Shown here one piece after another: positions 62,601 through 64,000 of a DNA stretch of 64,000 nt. Within the stretch, counting starts at the first letter, position 1. Each line of letters begins with the position of its first letter. Both the position numbers and the translations under genes were made by a program. The notes below the pieces were generated by a model. It searched no databases, was not told the DNA's origin, and was given only the letters and a program-made list of their open reading frames with translations. The stretch is from Himantopus leucocephalus (taxonomy: Eukaryota; Chordata; Aves; Charadriiformes; Recurvirostridae): contig RSEF01000002.1 of the NCBI GenBank assembly GCA_003993805.1, positions 10,227,463 through 10,291,462 of the forward strand, in the 5' to 3' direction.

Positions 62601-63684
62601 TCAAGAGTACTACCAAATGTCTCCAAAGTCCATAGCAAATGTTAACTTAGTTTAGTAATGAGATGTCTCACTCATTTGGCTGTAATGAACATTCTTCTCT
62701 AATCTCAAACTACGTAGATCATGTTTGGAGATACAGTAAAACAAACAATATTTCCTTGGAGCAGACCTGTTAAAGACTGACAGATCATTTACTACAGCTA
62801 TTCAGGACAAAGTGCCATCTGTTAATGCTTGTCCATGTAGTAGGGAAATAACTAAAGAACCCAGCAGTGTAAAAACTCAAGTTCTACTACACTGCACTAA
62901 CGGAGATCCCAGTAAATAGCAATGAAAGGATTAAAACTGCCTTGGGATTAATAAAATAAATGAATCCTGTGAAGTACTTTTTAAACATTTCTCATTTTAA
63001 AGATACAAAATATGAGCAATTTAATTTTCTCTTGACTTGGCTTGTCTTTGAAGCTTTTGTTTTCTACTCAAGCCAAGACTGTCTTTATGAATGTAAAGAA
63101 CATTTCAGCAGCATTTTTACTCTATACCTAAGTATACCAGCAAAAGATTATTTTAAATGCTTGGAGCACAAAATCTATTTCCTCTGTAAAATCAATTTTT
63201 ATGTGGATCAGACATAGCCTGTTGCTGTAGGACAGCCGCTGTAACAGAGGAGAGCATTGTTCTTGCTGTGAACTGATGCACTGCAGTTTCTACAGGTTCT
63301 TGGATCCTTTGAACAAAGTGTGACAAAAATGTGAGATGCTTTATATCTGGACTTGGAAAAATACAGTACAAGATCTTTATCTGATGTGCTACTCCCTATC
63401 TGGCACTCATATATCCCATGAAAAACAGTTCAGTATTGTGGCTGAATTGGTATCAGCAGCTTCTCTCTAAAGAACAGCTTAATCAAATCTGAGGTCACTT
63501 CACAACCTGACTGCTGGGGAAGTGTTATTAATGATCTTCCAGATATTTACATGCTGGGAGTCTAGAGGTTTTATACAGACATATGTTGAAAAAAACGCCC
63601 CACCTTTTCTGAAAAAAGAAAAAGAAAAATCCCAAAAAATTCTTGGGGGTTTAAACTTTCTATCGTATTTCCTATTTCTTTATT

Positions 63685-63707
63685 TGGGGGGGCGGGGGGA
63701 GGTGGGG
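63685..63707 (+). repeat. G-rich tract; G-quadruplex candidate on the plus strand
   Basis: A run of seven G, then C, six G, A, GG, T, GGGG. Four G-tracts can be drawn with short loops. In the DPP6 transcript this region would be C-rich. Confidence 0.8.
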
Positions 63708-64000
63708 AGTTTATTTTCATCTTTGTTTTATTTCATTTGGGGGACGGGAGCACAGAGCCAGACAAAGTAATAGTATTATGCACAAGTTACATTGTCAGAA
63801 GAATTACGTGACACAAATGTCTGTCAAAACAGAAGATTAAACTGCATCAGGTAGTTTCTCCCCATTCTGTGCTCAATGTAAGCTTTCATTGTTTTAATTA
63901 CTCCATCAACAACTTAATTTTATTTTTCACCTTTCTTACATGTGCAAATAGCTGCAGAGTAACATAGATAATTTTGTCAAATTTAGCTTAAATGACTTAA

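Larger units (their letters stand above)
57486..64000 (-). other. DPP6: Partial DPP6 intron upstream of W1, runs off the window
   Basis: At least 6.5 kb of intron; the preceding exon (expected to end with a sequence like AWLHRQ) was looked for on the minus strand and not found. It contains a LINE remnant near 59470-59600, a weak MIR-like stretch near 60580-60670 and a G-rich tract at 63685-63707. Confidence 0.75.

Noticed and set aside
57486..64000. Next upstream DPP6 exon (AWLHRQ-type ending)
   Set aside because: Searched by eye on the minus strand for the expected short exon and found no match with splice borders; it probably lies beyond 64000.
1..64000. CRISPR arrays, bacterial operons or integrated prokaryotic elements
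   Set aside because: No regularly spaced repeats, no dense long frames; everything fits vertebrate nuclear DNA.
1..64000. Endogenous retrovirus or LTR pair
   Set aside because: No paired long terminal repeats, primer-binding site or retroviral coding blocks were recognised; the RT-like segments are all of the non-LTR CR1 type.

Overview
This is a piece of vertebrate nuclear DNA, almost certainly from a bird. Long AT-rich introns carry spliced exons with GT-AG borders. The recognisable young repeats are CR1 LINE fragments, including one 3' end with the ATTCTATGA-like tail typical of avian CR1. Older MIR/L2-like and tRNA-derived SINE remnants are also present. I cannot name the species.

The window holds one protein-coding gene, on the minus strand: the C-terminal half of DPP6 (dipeptidyl aminopeptidase-like protein 6), the transmembrane auxiliary subunit of Kv4 A-type potassium channels. 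I could place 14 consecutive coding exons between 57485 and 15694. They join without a frame break into 430 codons plus a TAA stop, covering the end of the beta-propeller and the whole alpha/beta-hydrolase domain. The serine nucleophile position is Asp in the sequence GK|DYGGY, which marks DPP6 and explains why it is not a peptidase. The gene enters from the right edge (its first half lies beyond 64000) and ends near 15.7 kb. A 3' UTR of about 2 kb probably ends at an AATAAA near 13.63 kb. One 20.7 kb intron (31791-52491) takes up a third of the window.

Layout: 1-13.6 kb is intergenic DNA downstream of DPP6, with a CR1 fragment (337-925), a 100-N assembly gap (2536-2635), a 46-bp duplication around a lone N, and no gene I can support. 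13.6-15.7 kb is the likely 3' UTR. 15.7-31.8 kb holds ten clustered exons of the hydrolase domain. 31.8-52.5 kb is the giant intron, with CR1 and older LINE remnants and several non-coding stretches that look constrained. 52.5-57.5 kb holds four propeller exons. 57.5-64 kb is the start-side part of another large intron.

I found no unknown multi-gene system. The points most worth checking are three lone-N sites flanked by near-identical direct repeats (likely unmerged haplotypes), an in-frame tandem splice acceptor that would remove a glycosylation site, a perfect 12-bp-stem hairpin and candidate conserved elements inside the introns, and a strong G-quadruplex tract on the transcribed-sense strand.
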